Translations under genes and position numbers: made by a program | Notes under the pieces: generated by a model | What the model saw: the letters and a program-made list of their open reading frames with translations, nothing else | Databases searched by the model: none | Told to the model about the DNA's origin: nothing | In this document: positions 54,301 to 64,000 of the stretch, one piece after another | Layout of the letters: the number at the start of each line of letters is the position of its first letter | Position numbering within the stretch: the stretch's first letter is position 1 | DNA from: Pseudocercospora fijiensis CIRAD86 | Lineage: Eukaryota > Ascomycota > Dothideomycetes > Mycosphaerellales > Mycosphaerellaceae | Assembly (NCBI RefSeq): GCF_000340215.1 | Contig: NW_006921533.1 | Coordinates: 8,469,282-8,533,281, forward strand | DNA length: 64,000 bases | Direction of reading: 5' to 3'

Positions 54301-55469
54301 TAGTAACGGTATTAATATCTGCCCGTCCCTATCTCGCCCTAAGCGTTCGGCGGTATAGGTAATTGCTTAGGATGCGAAGAATAAGCTAAATTTCGGAAAC
54401 CTAGCTAGCGTCCTTAAAGTTTGCGTAGTTGTTAAGCTTTCTATCCTTCTATAGCCTAAAGACTCGAGCTATTTCCTTCGCGGTATTACCTCGGACATTA
54501 TAGAGGTCTAGGTAGTTCCTAAAGAATATAGGACTATTAGTAATATCGTTCTTACGGCGATCTTCCGTAGCCTTCCTACGAGTAGCGGCGGCTTATAGGG
54601 TAGTAAATTCGTTACCTATATACTACTCGAGGGCCTATACTATAGTAGATCCTCGGGTACGAAGAACATCTCCTATTTCTTTCGGCAGTCCTTTAAAGAG
54701 CGCCTCCTTAAGCCGATAATAGGTTAGCTCGGTGCCTTTAATAAAGTTGTTAACGCTTCCTAGGTTGTCGTAGATTATATCTACTTTAGTTTAGCGGGAT
54801 AGATTAGCGGATTAAAGATATTATACCTATTCGAGTAGGGTATTGTAATTACTTAGTCGCTAGTCGGAAGGAAGGTAGGAAATGCCGCTATAGGCTACGC
54901 TCGTAATAAGGTCTCGACTAGAGGCTTCTACTATTGCGCGCTTGCGAGGCGGTAGAGGGGGTTTTACGTATCGGGTCGCGTAGAGGAGGTAGGGGTTTAT
55001 CGGTCTTTAATAGTTAATTAAGGAGGGTAGTGTTTACTATAAGCGCCTATCGCTTTATCGAGGGAAGGGCGGTATAGGTATGTTTATTTATAAAGAAGTT
55101 TAGGCGCGAGAAAGATCGCCTTTTTATCGTAGTAATAGCGCGGGTACGCGGGAAGGGACAGGAGGCACCTGCCTTACGCGTATACGCGCGTTTGTATATG
55201 AATCCGAGAGTAAGGCACGTATCCTAAAGGAAGTAAAGGGTTAGTAGTAGGCAGCGGCGACATTTCTAAAGGCCTAGGTAATTCGCGTAGTAGCGAGATT
55301 CGAGGGCGTAGGACTAGAGCACTTAGATCTAGGGAGTTAGGCATTATATAACGTACTAACCTCTCCGCTTTAATCCCTACCGCATTAAGGCACAGTTACA
55401 AGGGCTCCTCCGGGTAGTGTAGGGGTAGTAGTAGTAGTCGCAATATATCCTAGCTAGCTAGCTACTATA
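51398..55469 (-). mobile_element. unassigned retroelement-like relic bounded by a 24-bp direct repeat
   Basis: An identical 24-bp sequence, beginning TATCCTAGCTAGC, occurs at 51398-51421 and 55446-55469. Between them a minus-strand frame can be followed through many TAG/TAA codons. Near 54750 there is NNFIKGTELTYYRLKEALFK then GLPKEIGDVLRTRG, which is gag-like in pattern. Near 52480-52400 there is NNFIKNELKGKYRNVG then HPVGALRVRLTLPYLLYG, which I do not recognise. No reverse transcriptase motif was found in this part. A similar CTAG-run occurs at about 60505, so the direct repeat could also be chance microsatellite. Confidence 0.4.
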
Positions 55470-56899
55470 GGCGGGAGCTCCCGGGATCCTTAGAAATCTC
55501 GACATATCGGCCGGCGTAGGCTATAGAAATAATACAAAGGAAAGGTTTTTAAACAAAGGAAATCTTTAAAGTTAGGTAAGGTTTTCCTAGGCTTACTCCG
55601 TAGGGTAGGCTTCGGTTTTAGTAAGCTAGGCGCGACGTAGAGCCTCTAGTAGGTCCCCCTTTTTCCGAGTTAAAATTATTCACTCGCTCCGCGGGTAGGC
55701 TAGTACTTAGACTACCCCGGGGAGCAGGTCTAGGGATATTATTAAGGATAGGGGCTCCTTACTAAAGCCCCTACCCTCGTCGGTAGTAATATAAAGGAAA
55801 AGAAGCAACGATAGGGCTCTAGTAGTAGTACTCTATCCGGCTACTAATATATAAAGGGACAATCGATCCTAGTATACGTCGATAATCCGTTTAAATACGC
55901 GAATAAGGGTACTAGCGAGTAAAAAATTCGGTATAAGGCGAGTAAATAGGAGCAAAAAAAGGGAGGCTATACGCGAGTAGTTATAGGTTTATCGGGCCTA
56001 CTAAGGTAGTAGTAGTCCATTTTCGTTGTATTCTATAGCCTACTCCGCTTCTAAGGGTTCGTTAAAAGCTCCGGGGTTTAAGCCTAGGCCCTTAGAGTTA
56101 GCGGTACCGCGGAGCTCCTCTTATTCGATCTAGGTAAGCCGAAGCCTATCTCGTGTTCTTATTAAGGATAGCCTATATTCGTTGTCTCCCTAGTTCGCAA
56201 CGTTATTAATAGCCTCCTAGGCGAGAAATCTAATACCTCGCCGCCTATATAGGTTAGTATATACTAGGGCAGTAAGGCTAGTCTCTACTAGGGCCTTAAG
56301 GAGATATAGGTTGTATTCGAACTTTAATATATTTATCTCGTCGTAGACCTAGACTCTTTAGGTCGTCTACTAGCTAGGGTCTCGCTATAGTGCTAGTCGA
56401 AAGCTAGGGTCCTAGGTAAGCCTCGGAAGAGCGCTAACGTAGTAGGCTTGTTCGTATAGGTCCTACCTTCTATATAGAATTGCTATCTAGCCGAATCTAT
56501 AGTGTTAAGCTAAAGGCTAGGTTACCCCTCCCTAGGTAAATAGGGCTAGGTAGTTAAAAGCTAGAAAACTATTAGGTTCGGTCGAGCTATTAAAGAAGAG
56601 ATAGTTATTCGAGTAATCCTCTATAAGGGGTACGCTAAGAAGGTCTCGTATTAGGTTATTAATCTAAGAGATAGAATTAACTTTAGGGTCGACTCGGTAT
56701 ATAGCTATAGTATAGGCTTAAAAGGCTCGCCTTTGCTCCTCCCTAGGAAAGGATATAATCGTATAGACGTCTATATCCCTTTCTTTACCGGACTTAGTAT
56801 TAGACTAGCTATCGTCCCTAGACTCGGAGGACTTAGACTAGCTATCTCTATCTGCCTCGACTTCTTTATTAATAGGTTCGTTGTTCGTCGTAGTAGCGT

Positions 56900-59800
56900 T
56901 TTTACCCGAGATCCGGTTAGGCCGGAATAGAGGTACTTCCTTTAGTCGATCGCGTAGAAAGGTAATAGCTAGATTAGCCCTATTAAGCTTTGTAAGGTAG
57001 TACGAGGTCCTAGAGGTAGTAATTCCCGTAATACGAAAGGGGCCCTTCTAGCGAAAGGTAAGCTTACTAGACCTCGAGTGCTCGATTTCGCTCCTAGTAA
57101 TAAGTATAAGGGATCTAATCTTAAGGGGAGCGTTAGATACTACTCCCTTCTCGTCGTACTAGCGAGTATTCTCTTCGCGAGTCCTCTTTAGCCGAAGGGT
57201 CGCCTCTTCGTTATCGTTAGGTATATATACTAGTTGCTAAGCACGGTATATAAGTAACGAGGCAGTGTCGCGTATAGTATCCTAGTCGACTTTTTAGAAG
57301 GTTCGGTAGGCATTCTCGATAGGAAGGATAACGTCGGCCCCTCTATATATAACTTCTATAGGCATTTTTCTAGTCGTTCGTCGGTATATCGTTCGGTCGG
57401 CCTATAGGACGGGTAGGACGTATTTTCTCTAACCCTTTATAGTGCCGTTCGTTAGTTTAGAGAGGGTAGCTAGGATAGGTCGGTTTCTAACTTCGATTTA
57501 ACTATTTACCTTAGGGTAGTATAGGGAAATCCGTACCTAGTACGTAGCTATTCGCTCTAGCAATTCTTTAGTGTCCTTCCGATTCTTAGATCCGTTATCT
57601 ATAACGAATTTATCCGGATAGCTATATCGGCAATAGACCTCTTCGTATAGGAACTTAGCTATTTGCTATATACTAACCGACTTGCCCGAGTAGTTAAATA
57701 TCCTCCCCTCTACCTAGCCGCTAACAACCTTACGCGCTAAGGCAATAGACCCCTTATTGTCGATATAAAGTATATCGGTAACCTAGCGACGGCTAACAAC
57801 TCGAATATAGGTAGGGTAAAGCGTCCTAGCAATCTTATATCCCTCTCGCATCCGGTATATATAGTAGGACCGAACCTATATAGCGATTTAGGACTACATT
57901 CTATGCTAGAAGTACCTTTTCGAGGCTAGATAGTATACTACCTCTCGGCCTTTGTAGCTATAATCCTCGTAAAGTGATTAGATAATTTCCTCCCTAGCCT
58001 TTTCGCTATTAATTGCTCGTTAAAGGGGACAATTCGGATAGCGCTAGTAGAATAGGAGCCGATCCTTAACAATGTACTTCTAGGTAGTACGTCGAACCCT
58101 TCGGGCTTCGCTTCGAGAGATGCCTTACGGAAAGCGAAGGGTCGATTTAAAGTACCCGATAAGAAGCGATTCTCGAGACTAGTATTCGTCCTCGTTAAGG
58201 AAGCTAGACTTAGCTAAGGGATCGATAGGCTTAGTCTATACTATACTATAAAAGAAGTCGTTATCGATTATGTTATCGTCGTTAATCTAGTTATCTCGTT
58301 CGACGATGTCCTTTTTAGTAGGGTTACGACGGGATAGACTATTAGCCGTAGAGTGTTTTCGCCCGGGGATATACTTAACTTCGAAGTCGAACAGTCGGAT
58401 CTAGGCTACCTAGCGAGCTATTACCGAGTTAGGGAGGTCCGAGGCGGATTTGTTAAGCTAGTAGATAAGGGTAGTAGCATCGATTTCGATCCGAAAGTAC
58501 TACCTAACGAGATACTTCTTAAACTTCTTTAGTAGTTTAAGTACGGCAAGGCACTCTCGTTTACTAGTATTATATCGGGCTTTACTTTCGGTCTAAAGAC
58601 CGCTTTCGTACCGAATAGGGTAACGTTTCTTTATATTGTCCCTTTCGTACTAGTTTAGGCTACTACTATATCCGGATCTACTCGCGTCTAATAGAAGGAT
58701 AATTAACCTAGTACCCTTAGTATAATCGATCGAGACAAGAGTAGGGGTAGTAGTTAGCGCAGCCTTTAAGGTATCTATAGCGACTTGCTAATCCGGTCCC
58801 TATAAGAATTCGATATCGGCCTTTAGGAGGTAGAAGAGTAGTCTTACTATCGTTACGAAGCCCTCGATCTAGATACGGTAGTAGATATAAACCCTAAGGA
58901 AGGCCCGTATACTAGACTAGTTCTTAGATATTAGCTATGCGACAATCTTTGTAACTTTCTCTATATTAGGGTGTCTTCCGGAAATATTAATAACGTAGCC
59001 GACACACTTTAGCTTTTTATAGAGGAACTAAGATTTTAGACCTAAAATAGTATACCTAGTACGCTTAATGTCTGTAAGAATACTATCTATCTATTAAATG
59101 TGCTTAGTAACGAATCTTCTTAGGCTAGGTTCGACCTCTTTATTATTATATCGGGTCTTCGGGCCCTTAATACTAATGTCGTCGACAAACGGCCTCGTAC
59201 GGTAGGAAATATAGTTAAAAAGGATTCTTGTTACTACTCGGACAAACTAGGTAACGGAGTTTGTCGCTCCTTACGGAAGGGTAGTTATTCGTATAAGGCT
59301 AAGCGGGGTATTAAAGGCAGTTATATCTCGATCGCCCTCGTAAAGCGGGACTTAGTCGTATCCGGAAAAGAAATCGATTAGGGACGAGATAGTATAGTTA
59401 GCAAAATCCTCGGTAAAGCTATTAGTATTAGGAGGAAGGTTTCCGTCCCGTATTATATAGCGGTTTAGCTCTATAGTAGCGTTAATTAGGCGATATTTCT
59501 TAGTTCCTTTCTTCTAAACTAAGAACTATAGGTTCCGGTATACTCCTTCGCTAACTTTAAGTACCCTATTCGTAATTCGCTCTCGGATTATTTCTTCTAT
59601 AATGTTTACTAGGCTAGGCTAGAGGCGGAAGGTTAGTTTTCTCTAGGGTTTATAAGGAATTGTTCGGATCCGTTAGGGGGATGCTATATCCGCGTCGACC
59701 CTTCTAATTTCGGCAAAGCTCTAGGTAAGGGCTTTCTCCCTATTATAAAGTATTTCGTAGAACAGATCTAGCTCCTTAGGAAGAAGTTCTATTCTAATAA

Positions 59801-61400
59801 GAAGCTTTGCTTTCCTTTCCTTAGTTAGGCGCGAGCCGCGTAGTATGTCTAAGAACTTCTTAATTAGGTACTTCTAGTTATATAGCCCGGTTCTAGGCGG
59901 AAGTAACGCTTCTCGAGTAAGCCGTTTCTTTTTCTAGTAAGGGTTACTACCGGTCGTTACACTCCCGGTTATCGTAGTGCTAGCTTCTATAGGTCTTACC
60001 TTATCTGCCTTTTTCTTATATATGCTATAAACTCCGACCGTACGGCTAGTATCCGAATCTTCCTTAAGTATCTTCTTAATAGATAGTAGCTAGGTAGGGA
60101 ACCTTCGAAAGCTCTAAAACCTATAGTGCCGCTTATGCTAGTTATAAAATCTGTTTGCTTCCGACTATTAAAGGATTGTCGCCTAGTTGTTACGAGTTAT
60201 AGGCTCGAGAATCGCCTCCGTACGCCCGAGTAGGGCAAGGCTATTCGTCGGGTATAGCTAGGAAGAATCTTCGAGAAAGGACTAGCGTTATATAGCTAGG
60301 ACCGATACGTCGTCGTATACCCGCTCCTAGATATAGTACCTAGCTAGGCGGCTTTTGTATAGAGTGCTACTAGAAGGCAATTACGGGGACGCGGAAATGC
60401 CGGGGCCGCCGGGAATACTAGGACAAGCCGGGGCTAGTCTAAGCGAGGTCGGAAAAGGTAGTAGAAGCGGGGGCAAGCCGGCTACCGGACTAATTAATAT
60501 ACCCTAGCTAGCTAGCTAGCATACCCTAGGGTTACTATCCTTTTTGCTATATAGCCTCGCAACAACATTTCTTATTAAATAATAGGTCGTAACGGTACGT
60601 ATAATATCCCTACTTAGCGGTTTCGAAAAAGGGGCGGACTCGACGCTAGTTTCTCGTCCGCTACCTAGTTTTTTAACTACTAGGTATTATTGCGACTAAG
60701 GAGCTCCTTAAGTAGGACACAATTCTTAGAGCTAGCAAGGGTAGTAAAGGTAGTAGAGCGGCCCCCGCGCGTAGAAATAGTTCCTTCTTAGGAGCCGTCG
60801 TCTATATTTCGAGCGATAAGGCGGTTCTTACGAGCCTACGGGCGACTAAGAATAATAGGGAGGTCGTTATCCCCTAGGGGTATAATAAGGAAGTCGGTTT
60901 TATACTCGACATTAAAGGTAGAGATAGGAACGGAAGTGCTAATACCGATAAATTTAGCTCTTCCTCTAGCCTCTCGCATATTTAGAATAAGACCCTTTAA
61001 AAGAGCAAGGCTAGCTCGCTATAGGAACTTCGCGTTTAGTATATTTCCCTCGGAGCCTTTATTAATAAGAGCGCGGATCTTAAGGCACCTATTAATAGTA
61101 ATAGTAACGTACGGACTAGGAATAAGGGCGAAGTTGTCGTCGACTAATAAGAGGCGAATCTAGCTAGGGTCGATATAGAGCATCTCGTTAGGTAGAGTAT
61201 CTACTCCGGATAAAATAACCTATACTACGTAGTAGTTAAGTCTATTCCTCCGGCTAATCGAATTAGGGTCCCGGACAACCTCTTCGTTAGCGGCCTCGTA
61301 TTCCTTATAGCTTTCTTCCTCGTCGAGGCTAGTAAAGAACTCCCGGGCGGAGGTAAGAACTAGAATAGGATAGTCTTTAGGCCGCCTAGGTCTACCTTTC
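56900..61400 (-). mobile_element. Ty3/Gypsy LTR retrotransposon relic (protease, RT, RNase H, integrase, GPY/F)
   Basis: Read on the minus strand the pol order is that of Ty3/Gypsy. Protease at about 61060: ALINKGSEGNIL in place of the usual (L)IDSGSEGNF, so the catalytic Asp is lost. Reverse transcriptase at about 59190: PFVDDISIKGPKTRYNNKEV, with VDD of the YxDD box kept, followed by VGYVINISGRHPNIEKVTKI. An RNase H region follows at about 58750-58450. The integrase core at about 57620 reads DKFVIDNGSKNRKDTKELLE. The GPF/Y module at about 57040 reads KGPFRITGITTSRTSYYL. Dozens of TAG/TAA interruptions show it is dead. I could not define the LTRs. Confidence 0.85.
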
Positions 61401-62349
61401 CTAGTAGCTAAGGTAGCTACCCTACCTACTATTTCTATAATCTAGTAGGGGATCTTATCGGTTTTATCCTTTTCTAGCTCCCGGATCCTTATAGTAAGCG
61501 CGTTGTCGTTTAGCTAGCGTATAACGAGCTTTTAACACTCCGGAATATAGGCGAGGGCCTTAGCATTACTAAGCTATATACCGTTCCTACTAAGGAATTT
61601 TTTTACCTAAAAGTCGGGGTCCTTATAGTATTTCTAAAGATTCTTTATAATATTGGTTGTTTTAGGCTCTTTTCGCGTAGCTCTCTACCGGCTCGGAGGG
61701 TTTACCCCCTTCGATAGTTCTTTAGCGGTAGGCTTCGGGGTAGGCGGTAGTACGTTATCTATTTCCTAATTACTATCCTTAGGTAGGCTAGCGTTACTAT
61801 TTAAGGATTTAGTAGTAGGCTGCCTATAGGTACTAGAAGGGCCGGTAGTAGGGGTTTTACGACTAACCGTTTCCTTAGACTAGGCTCTTACTCTTAGAGG
61901 TAGTAGGCTCGGGGACCTTTAAGTAGTTCTTCGAGGCTAGGTTTGTTTACGAATTGCTTCTTCTATATTAAGGGCGGTAACTAAGTAGTTTAAAACGAGT
62001 TCTCGAAGATAGCTATCTATAAGAGAAGCGTGCAACGCCGAAGGAAGCGTAAAAGCAACGCTAAGACTTAATGCCTAAGGCATCTATAACTAGGAATAGG
62101 AGGGTTACCCCGTAATACTACCCCCCCCTTAAGCGGAGGTATTGCGACGCTTGTAAAAGCAAAGTATTATACAAATCGTCACACTTGTCGTTAAGAAGAG
62201 CGCCGGCGGTAGCTACTAGGGCGCTATAGTAGTAAGTAAGTGCGATAATAACGCGGTATCCTACGGCCGATACGAGCGGTATAGTATAGTCCCTTATAGT
62301 TAGAAGCTTAGCTAGGGTCTTATATAAGAGCTATGCCGGAGCGCTATAC

Positions 62350-64000
62350 CGGTAAGGTATTTAATACTTCGGCGGACGGGTTAAGTAGAGGGAGTATTGC
62401 GTACTAAGCGTCGAGGCGCGGTTGCTAGCGGCAACTTCTTAATCGGCTCGTATAGAATCTAGTCTACTAGCTTCTTCTAGCCTAGTATAGGTCCTGCGGC
62501 ACGAGGGTTATCGTAATGCTAATTAGCGATAGCGTCCTCTATAGTGCCCTTTAGGTCCTTCGTATACTTATTGTCCGTTAATGCTCTACCTACCTATTAT
62601 ATAGTATAGACAACCTCTTTCTTAGAGCGGGCATTCTTCTATCGACTCGCGACTACCTTATTAACTTCCTACCTCTCGTTGCCCTCTTTATCTACTTTAG
62701 GCGGCGGCTCTATATCGGTTTAGTTCGGATATAGCTTTCTATTATCGAGGCGTAGGAGAGAGGTATAGAAGCGGTCGTAGATTCGCATCGTATTCGGTAG
62801 AGCTAGTTAATAGACATCTAGTACAATCACTCGAGTAATCTCGAATAGGCCGATATGTTTATAGTCGAGCTTCTTAGCTAGGCGTTTAGTCTAGATATTA
62901 CGTACATTAAGCTATACCTTATCTCTAATCTTGTAAGCGCGTACTAGTCCGTAGCGGCGTACTTTGTCGTCTGCGGTAGCTATACGCGCTTAAGTATAGC
63001 GTATTTAGGTAATAAGGTATTCGTATAGCAATTCTATTTGTTTCGTAAATTTATTAGCTTTAAGCTCGGACGTGCGTACGGGACTAGCCGCGGGTAGGTC
63101 TAGCTTTATAAGCTTAGCGTATAATAATCGTGTGCGAGGATTGCGTCTAGTAGTAGCGAAGAAGGCGCTAACTCTAGTAGTACTAGATTAGACACTATTA
63201 GTAGCGAACTCGGCATTTAGTATCTAGTTAACCTAATCGTCTTAGGTATAGTTAATATAGGCCCTTAAGTATTGTTCTAGTTCCTTATTAGTGTTCTTAG
63301 ACTATCTATTAGTAGTTAGATAGAAGGACGTCGATATGCGTTACTCGGTGCCGACATTCTTTATAAGTCTCTTAAAGAATACTAAGGTCTACTAAGTGCC
63401 GCGGTCCGTATAGAAGACATTAACGTAACTAACGTCGCGCTATATATGCTAGTACTACAGGTCTCCGGTATATTCGGCGGACATATTTAAGGCGGGCATA
63501 AACTTCTTACGTTTAGATAGGCGGCAAGTGCCGGTAAGGATATTCTTATAGGTATTGCCGTCGAGCCTGTTTAGGCTAGCTAGCAGCTCTATAATATAGT
63601 CGAGCGTAACTTAGGTCTAAACACTATCTAGAAGTGGCAGCTAGCGGAGGTTTCCTTAGAACTAGTTATGCTATACTTTAATACGGCGGCAGGTCGTATA
63701 GGCGTATACGTATCGGCGAATGTTATTATATATTCCTAGCTAGTAGAACTCTCTCGAAACTAGTTCGTAGGTCTTCTCGCGTCCTAGGTAACTAGTAGAA
63801 GGTTTATTATAGCACACTCGTATAACCTCTTAGCGTAGGTCGCTATCCGGAATATAGATACGGTCGCGGATGCGAATGTAGCCTTCGTTATTAATGCGAC
63901 AATCGACAATAGAGATGCCGGTATTAAGCTTGTTAAGGGTTGTCGGATTAATACGATCCTTGTCGTTAGCGAGAGCCTCGCGAATAGCAATCGCGAGTGC
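62350..64000 (-). mobile_element. second Ty3/Gypsy relic, integrase end (cut by right edge)
   Basis: A separate integrase can be read on the minus strand. A zinc-finger-like N-terminal part at about 63770-63670 reads GREKTYELVSREFY then NNIRRYVYAYTTCRRIK. The core is followed at about 63300-63130 by NKELEQYLRAYINYT and then TRVSAFFATTRRNPRTR, the usual SxGxSPFFAxxGRNPR tail. A further segment reads DYKHIGLFEITRVIV at about 62850. This differs from the integrase at 57.6 kb, so it is a second family or branch. The rest lies beyond 64000. The intact 68-codon stretch at 63784-63990 is in another frame and is not a gene. Confidence 0.8.

Larger units (their letters stand above)
50650..64000. repeat. 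13.3-kb RIP-mutated transposon island, continuing past the window
   Basis: From about 50650 to the right edge the sequence is TA-rich, with almost no CA or TG dinucleotides but abundant CG. This is the footprint of exhaustive CpA-to-TpA mutation on both strands. Open frames above 90 codons are absent. Where protein relics can be read, the interruptions are almost only TAG and TAA, as expected from CAG, CAA and TGG. Three relic bodies are described separately. Confidence 0.92.

Noticed and set aside
63784..63990. 68-codon minus-strand frame at the right edge
   Set aside because: Out of phase with the Gypsy integrase relic that reads through the same stretch.
1..64000. CRISPR arrays, bacterial operons, riboswitches, rRNA genes
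   Set aside because: The window is eukaryotic nuclear DNA; no spaced repeat array or rRNA sequence was seen. A tRNA scan could not be run, so isolated tRNA genes may have been missed.

Overview
The window reads as a nuclear contig from a filamentous ascomycete (Pezizomycotina), most likely a dothideomycete. The evidence is protein genes with short spliceosomal introns (mostly 48-105 nt, GT-AG), fungal-only families (Zn2Cys6 regulator, DUF3176, TRI12-type MFS carrier, AIM9-like kinase) and AT-rich tracts almost stripped of CpA and TpG. Those tracts are the signature of repeat-induced point mutation (RIP).

Layout. 1-9 kb holds conserved housekeeping genes: SLA2 (endocytic adaptor, cut by the left edge), an AIM9-like mitochondrial kinase-fold protein and ribosomal protein eS4. 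An alcohol dehydrogenase relic follows. 9.5-13 kb has a DUF3176 membrane protein interrupted by a 100-N assembly gap, a small RIP tract and a four-helix membrane protein. 13.7-21.3 kb carries an EMW1/TTC27-type TPR protein, a broken ankyrin gene, an unrecognised two-exon gene, and the divergent pair MED21 and an RRG7-like nuclease-fold protein. 21.6-30.5 kb has an Egt2-like PLP enzyme with a GC-AG intron, a protein with a RAP74-like tail, and two tandem paralogous protein kinases whose intron content differs. 30.6-36 kb has small genes (ubiquitin-like, Cys-rich, GNAT, Zn-ribbon-like) and an F-box gene split by an 858-bp transposon with clear inverted repeats and target-site duplication. 36-37 kb is a RIP island. 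37.3-42.7 kb is a minus-strand accessory block: a Zn2Cys6 regulator, a dead AzgA purine permease and a TRI12-type MFS carrier. 43.8-49.5 kb has an F-box-like protein, a SWIM-RING ubiquitin ligase and a large secreted glycoside hydrolase. From about 50.65 kb to the right edge is one long RIP-mutated island. It contains at least two Ty3/Gypsy retrotransposon relics on the minus strand and one unassigned relic.

No gene here forms an obvious prokaryote-style operon. The functional links I can support are MED21 and RRG7-like sharing a divergent promoter, the tandem kinase duplication, and the regulator, carrier and permease-relic block next to transposon-rich DNA. I did not find a clear undescribed multi-gene system. 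The most unusual observations are the asymmetric intron loss between the tandem kinases, a 35-nt intron, the fusion of an unassigned domain to a RAP74-like winged helix, the transposon-split F-box gene, and a strand-composition switch that recurs towards the 3' end of many genes whichever strand they lie on.
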